From NCBI GenBank assembly GCA_017550285.1, contig JAFZPP010000022.1, forward strand, positions 26,896-90,895: 64,000 nucleotides of DNA. Reading direction: 5' to 3'. The notes beneath the pieces were generated by a model. It ran no database searches and was not told where the DNA came from. It saw only the letters and a program-made list of their open reading frames with translations. Shown piece after piece: positions 36,825 to 45,779 of the stretch (position 1 is the first letter of the stretch; each line of letters begins with the position of its first letter). This stretch comes from Oscillospiraceae bacterium. Lineage in GTDB: Bacteria; Bacillota; Clostridia; Oscillospirales; Ruminococcaceae. Made by a program: the position numbers and the translations under genes.

Positions 36825-39800
36825 ATGAAACAACAGCACAGAATGCTTGCAGGGCTGCTTTCCTGCGTGATGCTTCTGACATCGGGCGCATATCTGCCCG
36901 CCGCAGTTCCGGCGTCTGCGGCGGAAGATGCAGGCATCCAGACCTTTCCGCTGTCCGATGTCACCGTAACAGATCCGTACACGGTGAATGCATATGAGAA
37001 AGAAATCGCGTATCTGCTGTCATTTGACAGTGACCGTCTGCTTGCCGGATTTCGTGAAAATGCAGGTCTTCCCGCAAACGGCGCAGCGCGATACGGCGGA
37101 TGGGAGAATTCGCTGCTGGCAGGACACACCGCCGGACACTATATGTCCGCGATCTCGCAGGCATATGGGCATTCGCTGACAACCGATGAACAGAAAGCGC
37201 AGCTGCTGAACATGATGAAATCGCTGACGGACGGCTTGCAGGTCTGTCAGCAGAATTCCAAAGGCAAACCCGGCTTTATCTGGGGCGGCTCAATCATCAA
37301 TGAATACAATGTTGAACAGCAGTTTGACAATGTCGAAGAGGGCAAGCTTAATATGTTCACAGAGTCATGGGCGCCGTGGTACACGATGCACAAGCTCATT
37401 GCCGGTCTGGTCGATGTTTACAAGGCAACCGGATATGAACCCGCAAGAGAGGTCGCATCCGGTCTCGGTGACTGGGCTTATAACCGTGCTTCCGGCTGGA
37501 GTCCGGAGCTGCACGAGAAAGTGCTCGATGTCGAATACGGCGGTATGAATGACTGTCTGTACGATCTCTATGATATCACGGGTAATGAGAAATACGCGGT
37601 CGCTGCGCATTTATTCGATCAGACGAAGTTTCATGAACGGGTACTGTCACATGAGCCGAATTGCCTGAACTGGCAGCACTCCAACACAACCACCCCGAAA
37701 TTTATCGGTGCGCTGAAACGGTATATGGTACTCGACGGAAAGACCATTAACGGCGAAACCGTAGATGCCTCACGCTATCTCCAATATGCAGAAGCCTTCT
37801 GGGATACGGTCACGAGCCACCACACCTACATCACCGGCGGCAACAGCGATTGGGAGCATTTCGGCCTGGACGATCACCTGGACGATCAGCGTACCGGCAA
37901 AAACTGCGAATCCTGCATCTCCTACAATATGGAGAAACTCTCACGCAGCCTGTTCACGATCACGGGCGACCCGAAATACATGGATTACTACGAGAATACA
38001 TATTACAACGCGATTCTTGCCTCGCAGAATCCCGAAACGGGCATGACGACCTATTTCAACCCGATGGGGACCGGCTATTTTAAGGAATTCAGCAGCGAAT
38101 ACAATGACTTCTGGTGCTGTACCTGCACCGGCATGGAGAGCTTTTCCAAGCTCGGTGATACAATCTATATGCACAAGGACAATACGCTGTATGTCAACAT
38201 CTATCAGAGCTCCGTTCTGAACTGGAAGGATCAGAACGTAACAATCGCGCAGCAGAGCGATTTTCCGGCAAGTGATACTGCGGTTTTCACAGTCACAGGT
38301 TCGGGTAATCTGGAGTTCCGTTTCCGCGAACCGAGCTGGCGCGCGGATGATCTGAAGATCACGGTCAACGGAACGAAATACAGTTATCAGACTGTGCAGG
38401 GATACGCAGTTGTCTCCGGAGTATTCAAAACCGGCGACAAAATCAGAGTCACTATTCCCGAAGAGGTCAAGGCATACGGTCTGCCGGATAACCCCAATGT
38501 CTACGGCTTCAAATACGGGCCGTGTGTTCTGAGCGCGGAGCTCGGCACGGAGAACATGGTCGCGGGCGCTGAACCGGTTTCTCCCTCGCAGAAGATCAAT
38601 CTGAAATCGTCCGGCGGAACGGTCAAGTCGTTCATGTACCACATCAACGATTATCTCGTCAAAGAACCGGACGCGATGCGGTTCCGACTGACCGGCACAG
38701 ACGCTGACCTGACTTTCACGCTGCATTATCAGCAGTATCAGCAACGCTACGGTATTTACTGGTATTTTTACAGCGCGGATGACGCAACGGATGAGGAGCT
38801 CCCGCGTGCAAAAACGGTCATTACCGACAGTGTGCAGGCTGGTTACGGGCAGTACGAAAGCGACGAGCTGCACGCGATGGACGAGTCGGATTCCGTCGCT
38901 GTTCCGTTCGGCAGCCCTTATCGCTACGCAAAAAGCGGCGGACATTTCACCTACAGAATGGCGGTTGATCCCGATGCGCCGCTGAGCATTTTGCAGGTCA
39001 CATTCCGCAAGGATGACAACGGCAAGCCTATCTGCATCACTGCAGGAGACCGCATACTGTTTGCGGACAAGCTCAATTACAGCGGCGATTCGGATACTTA
39101 TGAATTGAAATACATCATCCCGAAAGAGGTCATTGACGCAAATGTCCGGACGGTTCAGGCGAACGACAGGGAATATGATGTCATTGACATCGGCTTCTCT
39201 GCGGGCGATGCGGAGGATTCTGCAAAGGTCTGCGATTTCCTCTATATGACCGCCGTCAAGCCTTATTATGAATATGACAGCAATGTCGCGTATTTTGTCG
39301 ATTGCGGCGACGCTGTCACATCCACAGTCAGCGCAGGCGACAGGTTCGGTCTGTTCAACAGTCTCACTGAGCAAATGTACGGCGCTGACGCGGTGACCGG
39401 CATGGTATGGGGCATTGCGGATGAAACGGATCATGAACATACCGGAGACCCGATCTACACCGCCAATACATGGCCGGACGAGAGTACGATCGACAACCGC
39501 GACAAAACTGCATCCTTCCGCTACACGAGAGGGCAGTATGAAAATAATATGGACCGGCTGATCGAGTATGATTTCACACTCCCGAACGGAACCTATCAGC
39601 TTGAAATCGGATTTGCGAATCCGTGGGACTGCTCAACCGCGCCGAGCGTCACGCTGGAAAACGGCGGAATATCGACAAAACTGATTGAAAATCTCGATCT
39701 TTCCGCATCGAAAACCGCAACCGCTCCCTTTACGGTCACCGACAGCGGTGTAAAGCTGAAACTGACATCCGAGGACAAGGCGATCAATGTGACCTATATC

Positions 39801-40034
39801 AAAATCACCTTCACGGAGCAGGAACCGCTGCCGGCAGCCGGTACTCCGGGCGATGTCAATCTGGACGGCACAGTGGATGTCTCAGATGCAGTTTTGCTTG
39901 CAAGATTTGCCGCGGAGGATGCTTCTGCTGTCATAACGCAGCGCGGTCTTGCACTGGCTGACGTGAACGGAGACGGGCAGCGAAATCAGGATGATGTCAT
40001 TGCGATCCTGAAAATCATCGCCAAAATCGCATAA
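36825..40034 (+). CDS. Cellulosomal GH127 beta-L-arabinofuranosidase-like enzyme with dockerin
   Basis: 1069 residues starting 25 bases after the GH43 stop, behind GGGGAGGG. Signal peptide about 1-32. GH127 (alpha/alpha)6 barrel about 40-560 with GGWENSLLAGHTAGHYMSA, WYTMHKLIAGL and the metal-thiolate set: Glu362 and Cys364 in NCESCISYN, Cys431-Cys432 in FWCCTCTGMES, equivalent to the Zn-bound Glu and Cys nucleophile cluster of characterised members. Further beta modules include FRKDDNGKPICITAGDRILF (about 725) and a CBM-like module about 890-1000. C-terminal dockerin about 1008-1067. It would release beta-L-arabinose from plant glycans, in one operon with the GH43 enzyme. Confidence 0.87.
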   Translation: MKQQHRMLAGLLSCVMLLTSGAYLPAAVPASAAEDAGIQTFPLSDVTVTDPYTVNAYEKEIAYLLSFDSDRLLAGFRENAGLPANGAARYGGWENSLLAGHTAGHYMSAISQAYGHSLTTDEQKAQLLNMMKSLTDGLQVCQQNSKGKPGFIWGGSIINEYNVEQQFDNVEEGKLNMFTESWAPWYTMHKLIAGLVDVYKATGYEPAREVASGLGDWAYNRASGWSPELHEKVLDVEYGGMNDCLYDLYDITGNEKYAVAAHLFDQTKFHERVLSHEPNCLNWQHSNTTTPKFIGALKRYMVLDGKTINGETVDASRYLQYAEAFWDTVTSHHTYITGGNSDWEHFGLDDHLDDQRTGKNCESCISYNMEKLSRSLFTITGDPKYMDYYENTYYNAILASQNPETGMTTYFNPMGTGYFKEFSSEYNDFWCCTCTGMESFSKLGDTIYMHKDNTLYVNIYQSSVLNWKDQNVTIAQQSDFPASDTAVFTVTGSGNLEFRFREPSWRADDLKITVNGTKYSYQTVQGYAVVSGVFKTGDKIRVTIPEEVKAYGLPDNPNVYGFKYGPCVLSAELGTENMVAGAEPVSPSQKINLKSSGGTVKSFMYHINDYLVKEPDAMRFRLTGTDADLTFTLHYQQYQQRYGIYWYFYSADDATDEELPRAKTVITDSVQAGYGQYESDELHAMDESDSVAVPFGSPYRYAKSGGHFTYRMAVDPDAPLSILQVTFRKDDNGKPICITAGDRILFADKLNYSGDSDTYELKYIIPKEVIDANVRTVQANDREYDVIDIGFSAGDAEDSAKVCDFLYMTAVKPYYEYDSNVAYFVDCGDAVTSTVSAGDRFGLFNSLTEQMYGADAVTGMVWGIADETDHEHTGDPIYTANTWPDESTIDNRDKTASFRYTRGQYENNMDRLIEYDFTLPNGTYQLEIGFANPWDCSTAPSVTLENGGISTKLIENLDLSASKTATAPFTVTDSGVKLKLTSEDKAINVTYIKITFTEQEPLPAAGTPGDVNLDGTVDVSDAVLLARFAAEDASAVITQRGLALADVNGDGQRNQDDVIAILKIIAKIA

Positions 40035-40077
40035 AAGAAACAAGAAAACGGATTGCTCCGAAAACTTTGTATGATGA

Positions 40078-40111
40078 AACAGCCGTCCGAATGATCGTTC
40101 GGACGGCTGTT
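40078..40111. terminator. Bidirectional terminator after GH127 gene
   Basis: A 14-base perfect stem AACAGCCGTCCGAA/TTCGGACGGCTGTT with a 6-base loop lies between converging genes. Confidence 0.8.
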
Positions 40112-40176
40112 GAATGATATGCAATTCTGTCTGTGTCTGAGCGGCTTTGTTTCCGTATCAGCCGCTAAATCTGTAT

Positions 40177-42366
40177 TCACCCGAAATAATCCCGCAGGGC
40201 ATTCCGGTATTGAATCGGTGTATATCCTGTCTCGGCGGAAAACTGCCGGATGAAGTATTTGCTGTCTGTATAGCCGCAGCGCTCCGCGATGCGTACAGCG
40301 GTATCATCGGTTGTCAGCAGCAGATGCTTTGCAGGCAGCAGTCGTGCCTGAATCTGATCCCGATGAAAGCTGATGCCGAAGAACCGCCTGTAAATACGGT
40401 TGAAGTGATTCGGATTCAGATGCAGCTCCGCTGCCGCATCCTCCAGACTGCATGCATTCTGCGGCTGCCGGATCAGCCGCTTGTGCAGCTTTTCGAGTTT
40501 CTGATAATATGGCTGATGTGCGGCTTGCTGATACTGTTTTTCGGCATCTTCGAGCAATGCGGCAGTGCTTTGCAGTATCTCACTGTAATTGAAATGCGCG
40601 GTGCTTTGACTGCAAAGAAACAGCTGCATTGCATCTGCATTTTGCAGAAAATCCGCATCCGAAAGGATTTCCGTTCTGATCGCATCGACAAGCAGAACAT
40701 CATCTTCACACGCCGGAAATAAAAGCAGAAACTCGTATTCCGAGATACGGCCGATAATGCTGCCTTTACCGTGAAAATGCTTCATGACGCTGACCGCCGC
40801 CAACAGATTTGTGACGGTTTTCATTGCCGGCTCAGAAGAATTCAGCGCGTCCTGCGGATAAAGGAACCGGACTGCGACAGCGGTGACAGTCTCCGGCTGC
40901 CGCGCATTCAGCATTTGCTGCACAGCATCACGCAGACCGTCCGTACTGAATACGCCGGTTGTGCTGTCATAGGACGGCGAGAGCTTGCGGCATTGCAGCA
41001 GATAGCGGACGTCGCCTTTGAGCCGCATGAATTCCAGACAGTTAGAAACTGTTTTCAGCCAGCTGCGGTAGGTATCATCATAGGTATCCGGATGATCGTA
41101 ATATACGATGCAGAAGCCGAGCAGCCGATCCTTGAAAAAGACCTGATTCAGATAGGCTGCCGGATATTCATACCGCCGGATCAGCGCCGGCAGCTGCATT
41201 TTTTCGACGTAAAACGGCGTTCTGTCTGTCCATGTATTGATATGCCGGCAAATCAGCTCCTGACGCTCCGAATCGGACTGCCGGTACCAGTCCTCAAACA
41301 GACAAAGTATGATATCCTCTGCACTGCGCACCAAATGCAGGAATTCGCCCATGATCTCTACAAACGCTTCCATCGTTTCGCATTCCGTCAGCCTGGATTC
41401 CATTTCGGATTTCAGATTCCACTCTGCATAGTGCTGCAAGATGCGGGCGTTCAGCAATTCCTCATGCAGCTGCAAGCCGCTGCTGCTGCTGACGGTCTGC
41501 CCGCCGATCAGTCTTCCCTGCGGCGGAGAAACATGCTGTTCGGGTTCTTCGTGCAGTTTTTGCATCAGCAGATCAACCGCAGCCGCGCCGAGCGCCGAAC
41601 GGTTCCGCTGGAATGTTGTCAGCAGAGGCGTGTGCAGGTTTCGTTCTGCAATGTATTCATAGCCGATGACGGCAAAATGTGCTGTAATATCTGTACCGGA
41701 AGCAGAAAACGTATCCAGCAGACCGAACGCCATATAGTCATTTGCACAAATCAGCGCTTCCGGTTCGGGGCGTTCGCCGCTGAGATATTTCTGCGCAAGC
41801 TGCTCTCCGGAATGATACCAGAAATCTCCTTCTAAAACCTGTGATTCATCATACGGGAACCCGTGCTTTTCCAGCGATCTGCGGTAACCGTTCACGCGGC
41901 TGCGTGATACTTCAATCGACAGCGGACCGGTCAGCATGGTGATGTTCCGGAAGCCGCAGTCTTCGATCAGATGATCGGTGATTGCCTCGAAATCATTTTC
42001 ATCACTGGTGTTGAGATATAAAAACTGTTCTGCGTCAAATTCCGGTACCGGCGCGCCGATCAGAACAACCGGAACAGAAGGCTTTTTTTGCAGCATATCA
42101 TTCAGTTTTCTGCGCAGTGCCGGATTGACAACCGATTCCGTCAGCAGAATCAGTGCATCAAAAACATCGGAACAGAGCAGATCGTAAATGCGGTTATCGG
42201 TGCAGTCAGCGTGTTCCGGTTCCAGGGGGTTATAGAGATTTGAAAGTGTAAGAATCTGCGCACCGCGTTTCTGCGCCTGCGAAATAATGCCGGACAGAAT
42301 CTGCCGCTGTTCATTGCCGTTGACCTCTGCGCCGATGACACCGATGATACAGGTATCGTTTTTCAT
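40177..42366 (-). CDS. Hybrid transcription regulator: sugar-binding domain, degenerate GGDEF, AraC HTH
   Basis: 729 residues. Residues 1-290 form a LacI/periplasmic-binding-like sensor (IGVIGAEVNGNEQRQI, EALICANDYMAFGLL, TTFQRNRSALGAAAVDLL) but with no LacI HTH before it. A helical linker region follows. Residues about 470-605 look like a GGDEF fold (SPSYDSTTGVFSTDGLRDAV) in which the signature is RISEYEF instead of GGDEF, so cyclase activity is not expected. The C-terminal AraC domain (about 630-729) has SLEDAAAELHLNPNHFNRIY and RIAERCGYTDSKYFIRQF. It lies between two enzyme operons and faces the second GH43 gene, so it probably controls hemicellulose genes in response to a sugar. Confidence 0.85.
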   Translation of the reverse strand: MKNDTCIIGVIGAEVNGNEQRQILSGIISQAQKRGAQILTLSNLYNPLEPEHADCTDNRIYDLLCSDVFDALILLTESVVNPALRRKLNDMLQKKPSVPVVLIGAPVPEFDAEQFLYLNTSDENDFEAITDHLIEDCGFRNITMLTGPLSIEVSRSRVNGYRRSLEKHGFPYDESQVLEGDFWYHSGEQLAQKYLSGERPEPEALICANDYMAFGLLDTFSASGTDITAHFAVIGYEYIAERNLHTPLLTTFQRNRSALGAAAVDLLMQKLHEEPEQHVSPPQGRLIGGQTVSSSSGLQLHEELLNARILQHYAEWNLKSEMESRLTECETMEAFVEIMGEFLHLVRSAEDIILCLFEDWYRQSDSERQELICRHINTWTDRTPFYVEKMQLPALIRRYEYPAAYLNQVFFKDRLLGFCIVYYDHPDTYDDTYRSWLKTVSNCLEFMRLKGDVRYLLQCRKLSPSYDSTTGVFSTDGLRDAVQQMLNARQPETVTAVAVRFLYPQDALNSSEPAMKTVTNLLAAVSVMKHFHGKGSIIGRISEYEFLLLFPACEDDVLLVDAIRTEILSDADFLQNADAMQLFLCSQSTAHFNYSEILQSTAALLEDAEKQYQQAAHQPYYQKLEKLHKRLIRQPQNACSLEDAAAELHLNPNHFNRIYRRFFGISFHRDQIQARLLPAKHLLLTTDDTAVRIAERCGYTDSKYFIRQFSAETGYTPIQYRNALRDYFG

Positions 42367-42386
42367 AGGATTCCCCCTTCCATCTG

Positions 42387-42442
42387 TATTGGGGTATACA
42401 CTTATATTATATCATCTTATCGCAGAAAACGCAATGGGAGCA
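42387..42442 (-). promoter_or_regulatory. Promoter of the hybrid regulator with shared flanking blocks
   Basis: On the minus strand TTGCGT (42434-42429), 17 bases, TATAAT (42411-42406), with TGCTCCCA directly upstream and TACCCCAATA near the expected transcription start, as upstream of mgtA. The ribosome site GGGGGAATCC follows. Confidence 0.75.
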
Positions 42443-42556
42443 GTGAGGTAAAATGTTTTATTTTGCTTGTTGAAAGCCAGAATGGTGTACGCGGAGGATA
42501 ACCTTTCATCAAGTGTATAGGAACATCAACAGAAAAAACAGGGATGGTGATTGGAA

Positions 42557-44167
42557 ATGATAAAACTGAAACGAATGACGGCGGCATTGATTGCTGCGGT
42601 ATTACCGGCAATGTGCTTTGGTTCTGCGGCATCTGTATCCGCGGCAAATCCGGTCGTGCAGACGGTCTACACTGCGGACGGTGCGCCGATGGTCTGGAAT
42701 GATACATTTTATCTGTATACCGGACACGACGAGGACAACGCAGATTATTTCACGATGAATGACTGGCGCTGTTATTCGTCCGCGGATATGCAGAACTGGA
42801 CCGATCTCGGCGTCCCGCTCGATTACAAAGCGTTCAGCTGGGCAAGCGGTGAGGCGTGGGCGGCGCAGGTCGTGGAGCGCGGCGGCAAATTCTATTATTA
42901 TGTGACTGTCACTGCGAATTTCGGCGGCAGAGCAATCGGCGTCGCGGTCGCGGATCATCCCGAAGGTCCGTTTGTTGACCCGCTCGGCAAGCCGCTCTGC
43001 GGTCCGGACTGGAGCTATATCGACCCGACCGTCTATGTCGATGATGACGGGCAGGCGTATCTCTACTGGGGCAATCCGAAGCTCTGGATGGTAAAGCTCA
43101 ATGAAGATATGATCTCGTATGACGGGGAGCCGGTCGCGGTAGATCCCGGATATGAGGAATATACTGAGGCACCGTATCTGTATAAGCATAACGGCAGGTA
43201 TTATCTGGTATATGCTTCGGACGGCGTTTTTGAAAATATCTCGTATTCCATGAGTGACAGCCCGACCGGACCGTGGACGTACTGCGGCATGATTATGGAA
43301 ACCGGCGGCAACAGCTTTACAAATCACCCGAGCATCATCGACTACAAGGGACATTCCTATTTCACCTATCACACAGGCACACTGCCGGGCGGCAGCGGGT
43401 TTGACCGTTCCATGTGCATCGAGGAAATGTACTACGATGCTGACGGCAGGATCAAGGAAATAAGCCGTACCGATAACGGTCCGAAACAAATTGAATCGCT
43501 CAACCCCTATCAGCGAAATGAGGCGGAAACGATCTGCTGGGAGGAGGGCGTCGAGACAGAAAACTGCTCTGCCGGCGGGCGCAATGTCTGCGATATGCAG
43601 AACGGTGAATATATCAAGGTATCCGGCGTCGATTTCGGCGCGGGCGCGCAAAAGTTCAAAGTCAGTGCATCGTCTGCGCTGAACGGCGGCACGCTGGAGC
43701 TGCATCTCGATAAACGGGACGGCAGTCTCATCGGAACGGTTCCGATTTCCGTAACAGGCGGCTGGCAGAACTGGGAATTGTTTGCATGTGAGATCACCGG
43801 TGCAGAGGGCATACACGATCTTTATTTTACCTTTTCCGGTGAGGGCACTGCGCCCCTGTTCAATATGGACTGGTGGCAGTTTACATCCTCTGCTGCGGCA
43901 GAATACCGCAAAGGCGATCTGAACAATGACGGCATCATCAGTGCTGCCGATCTGACGCTTGCCAAAAACGGAATGATGAAAGGGTTTGCAGATTCCGCCA
44001 TAAAGAACGCTGCCGATATCGACGAAAACGGCAAGGTTGATCAGAAGGATATTCAGTGGTATCTGGAATATCTGACCGGTCAGACAAAGGCGTTTCCGAA
44101 AGCGGAGAATCCCGTGCCGGCGATTGATCTGTCAAAATACACGGCAGAATTTGCTTCTGTGGAGTGA
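42557..44167 (+). CDS. Cellulosomal GH43 enzyme with CBM6 and dockerin (second paralog)
   Basis: 536 residues from ATG 42557 (a TTG two codons upstream is also open). Signal peptide about 1-30. GH43 propeller with candidate Asp41 (TADGAPMVW), Asp156 (YIDPTVYVDDDG) and Glu204 (TEAPYLY). CBM6 about 330-452, then a dockerin about 458-515 (GDLNNDGIISAADLTLAK, ADIDENGKVDQKDI). About 20 linker-like residues follow the dockerin (PVPAIDLSKYTAEFASVE) before a TGA, and the same frame continues beyond the stop with other enzyme sequence. The dockerin may once have been internal. Confidence 0.87.
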   Translation: MIKLKRMTAALIAAVLPAMCFGSAASVSAANPVVQTVYTADGAPMVWNDTFYLYTGHDEDNADYFTMNDWRCYSSADMQNWTDLGVPLDYKAFSWASGEAWAAQVVERGGKFYYYVTVTANFGGRAIGVAVADHPEGPFVDPLGKPLCGPDWSYIDPTVYVDDDGQAYLYWGNPKLWMVKLNEDMISYDGEPVAVDPGYEEYTEAPYLYKHNGRYYLVYASDGVFENISYSMSDSPTGPWTYCGMIMETGGNSFTNHPSIIDYKGHSYFTYHTGTLPGGSGFDRSMCIEEMYYDADGRIKEISRTDNGPKQIESLNPYQRNEAETICWEEGVETENCSAGGRNVCDMQNGEYIKVSGVDFGAGAQKFKVSASSALNGGTLELHLDKRDGSLIGTVPISVTGGWQNWELFACEITGAEGIHDLYFTFSGEGTAPLFNMDWWQFTSSAAAEYRKGDLNNDGIISAADLTLAKNGMMKGFADSAIKNAADIDENGKVDQKDIQWYLEYLTGQTKAFPKAENPVPAIDLSKYTAEFASVE

Positions 44168-44608
44168 GTCAAATCCTATAAGAAAGATACCGAGCACAAT
44201 TCGCTGATTACACAGTATTTCGGCGGCGTGCCGGAAGGAGCAGAATCTAGCCCGAAATGTGCGCGTGTTGTCAAACTCGGCGATGATATGATCAGTTTTG
44301 CGGGTATTCCGTAGTGCATCGACGCGCCGCTCACAATTTTACAGGTCACATACCGCAAGGAGGACAACGGCAAACCGCTCCGCATCACAGCCGGAGACCG
44401 CATCCTGTTTGCGGACAAGCTCGATTACAGCGGTGATTCGGATACCTATGATGTGAAATATATTATTCCGAAAGAGGTCATTGATGTAAATGTCAGGACA
44501 GTTCAGGTAAACAATACGGAATATGACGTCATTGATATCGGCTTCTCAGCGAGCAATGCTGAGAAATCCGCTTTGAAACCGATAATAGACCGAGAAAGGA
44601 ACTGGTAG
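44168..44608 (+). pseudogene. Relic of GH43-type and GH127 C-terminal modules, in frame behind the GH43 gene
   Basis: Directly after the TGA the same frame reads 48 codons resembling another GH43 segment (EHNSLITQYFGGVPEGAESS, PKCARVVKLGDDMISFAGIP), then TAG (44312-44314), then 97 codons closely matching the GH127 protein's module near residue 720-800 (LQVTYRKEDNGKPLRITAGD, LDYSGDSDTYDVKYIIPKEV), ending at a second TAG. No start codon context is visible. It looks like the deleted remainder of a longer multi-module gene or a fused pair of genes. Confidence 0.7.
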
Positions 44609-44611
44609 AAT

Positions 44612-44734
44612 TTGCTGATTTACAACAGAGAGGCACAAGGATTCATAGAAGTGTGGATGACAAACGAGGAGCAGCAGACGATAAACCGCAGAGTACTGAC
44701 CGCGCTTATTATTTCACTTACGATCAAAAAATGA
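44612..44734 (+). CDS. Possible 40-residue ORF, probably truncated
   Basis: A TTG-initiated frame behind GAGAAAGGAAC reads LLIYNREAQGFIEVWMTNEE, QQTINRRVLTALIISLTIKK. Base composition and codons look coding for the first 30 residues, and the ending looks abrupt. I do not recognise it; it could be the first part of a longer small protein cut by the neighbouring repeat element. Confidence 0.3.
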   Translation: MLIYNREAQGFIEVWMTNEEQQTINRRVLTALIISLTIKK

Positions 44735-44756
44735 CAAATCTTTTCCATGCATAAAT

Positions 44757-45082
44757 TCCCGCTCACGGCAAACAATACCTCATAGCTTTGAAAAAGCGAA
44801 GCTATCCAAAATAGCGAAACCATAACAGGAGGCACAAAATGAAAGCAACAGGTATTGTACGCAGAATCGACGATCTCGGACGGGTTGTCATCCCGAAGGA
44901 AATCCGCAGAACGATGCGGCTGCGAGATGGAGACCCCTCACTGAAAACATTGACACAGGATTTGGCGTTTTGTTCCGGAATGCAGGAGCTTGCCGGGAGA
45001 GGATACATCGGGTGATGATACCGGCGGGCTTTTTCGCCTGCAAAACATATGAAAACAATTAAGACCGGCAAGCGCCGGTCTT
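44757..45082 (+). repeat. AbrB-minigene element, copy B
   Basis: Leader block CAAACAATACCTC starting at 44769, leader hairpin GCTAT-CCAAA-ATAGC (44801-44815), ribosome site AACAGGAGG, ORF and terminator AAGACCGGC/GCCGGTCTT (45061-45082). Compared with other copies the leader has an extra piece (ATAGCTTTGAAAAAGCGAA). Confidence 0.8.
44839..45015 (+). CDS. 58-residue AbrB-N-terminal mini-protein, copy B
   Basis: AGGAGGCACAAA precedes ATG. Residues 1-33 are the AbrB/SpoVT start with RMRLRDGDP-type ending; residues 34-58 read SLKTLTQDLAFCSGMQELAG then RGYIG, so its tail has diverged in the last 15 residues relative to copies C and E and it stops one codon class earlier (GG then TGA). Convergent with the zinc-ribbon gene to its right. 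Confidence 0.65.
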   Translation: MKATGIVRRIDDLGRVVIPKEIRRTMRLRDGDPSLKTLTQDLAFCSGMQELAGRGYIG

Positions 45083-45097
45083 ATCCGTATGATTCAT

Positions 45098-45766
45098 TTA
45101 CAGCAGTTTGATTTTTTCCTTTTCCCCGCGCTGCTCAGAAGCAAAAAGACAGATCAGTGCAGCAATCGCGCCCTGAAGCCGGTATTTATTACCAATACCG
45201 GTGACGGCAAAACTGTCCTGATTGTTGAGTTTCCAGCGCGGATAGCCGCCGTTCGGGTCAAGACGCATGGCGCTGATCTCACGGTGCAGGACGGCGTCCG
45301 ATTTTTTTCCGTTTACAAAAATGCTGCGTTTATCCGTAATGACAAAAAACTCTTTTCCTCTGGAAAGAATGCCGTCGTCGCCGTAGACAATGATACGCTC
45401 ACCGGGCTCGACCAGTTCCGTAATCTTCGGCATAATCTTGTCAATCCGTTTCTGATTGATGCCTTCTGAGGCGACATCTTCATCGGTAAGAAGGGTGGTT
45501 CGGATGTATTGGGATACGCTCTCTGCGGTTTTCAGACTGTTCAGGCAATAGCGCATCGAATCAAGAACGGCGGTCACATTGTCATACTGTTTCAGGCTGT
45601 CCGGATTCCACAGAAAGTCAAACATTTTTTCATTGAGCATTCCGGCGCTGCCGTCATCCTGGATATCGACATCAATATGTGTATCACAAAAAGGGCAGAT
45701 CAGACATTTATTCATGATCGAGAGTTCCATTTCACCGCCGCAGGACGGGCATTTTCTGGTGTTCAT
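45098..45766 (-). CDS. Zinc-ribbon protein with PH-like domain
   Basis: 222 residues. An N-terminal double zinc knuckle, CPSCGGEME at 5-13 and CPFCDTHID at 24-32, is followed by a helical middle (about 50-110) and a C-terminal bacterial PH-like domain (about 118-200: GERIIVYGDDGILSRGKEFF, VITDKRSIFVNGKK). Such proteins are soluble and often sit next to membrane proteins; function unknown. It shares a minus-strand operon with the membrane protein 13 bases upstream. Confidence 0.75.
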   Translation of the reverse strand: MNTRKCPSCGGEMELSIMNKCLICPFCDTHIDVDIQDDGSAGMLNEKMFDFLWNPDSLKQYDNVTAVLDSMRYCLNSLKTAESVSQYIRTTLLTDEDVASEGINQKRIDKIMPKITELVEPGERIIVYGDDGILSRGKEFFVITDKRSIFVNGKKSDAVLHREISAMRLDPNGGYPRWKLNNQDSFAVTGIGNKYRLQGAIAALICLFASEQRGEKEKIKLL

Positions 45767-45779
45767 AACATATTCTCCT

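Noticed and set aside
37941..39440. Minus-strand open frame of 499 codons opposite the GH127 gene
   Set aside because: Shadow frame with Ile/Arg/Val-rich random-like sequence and no ribosome site.
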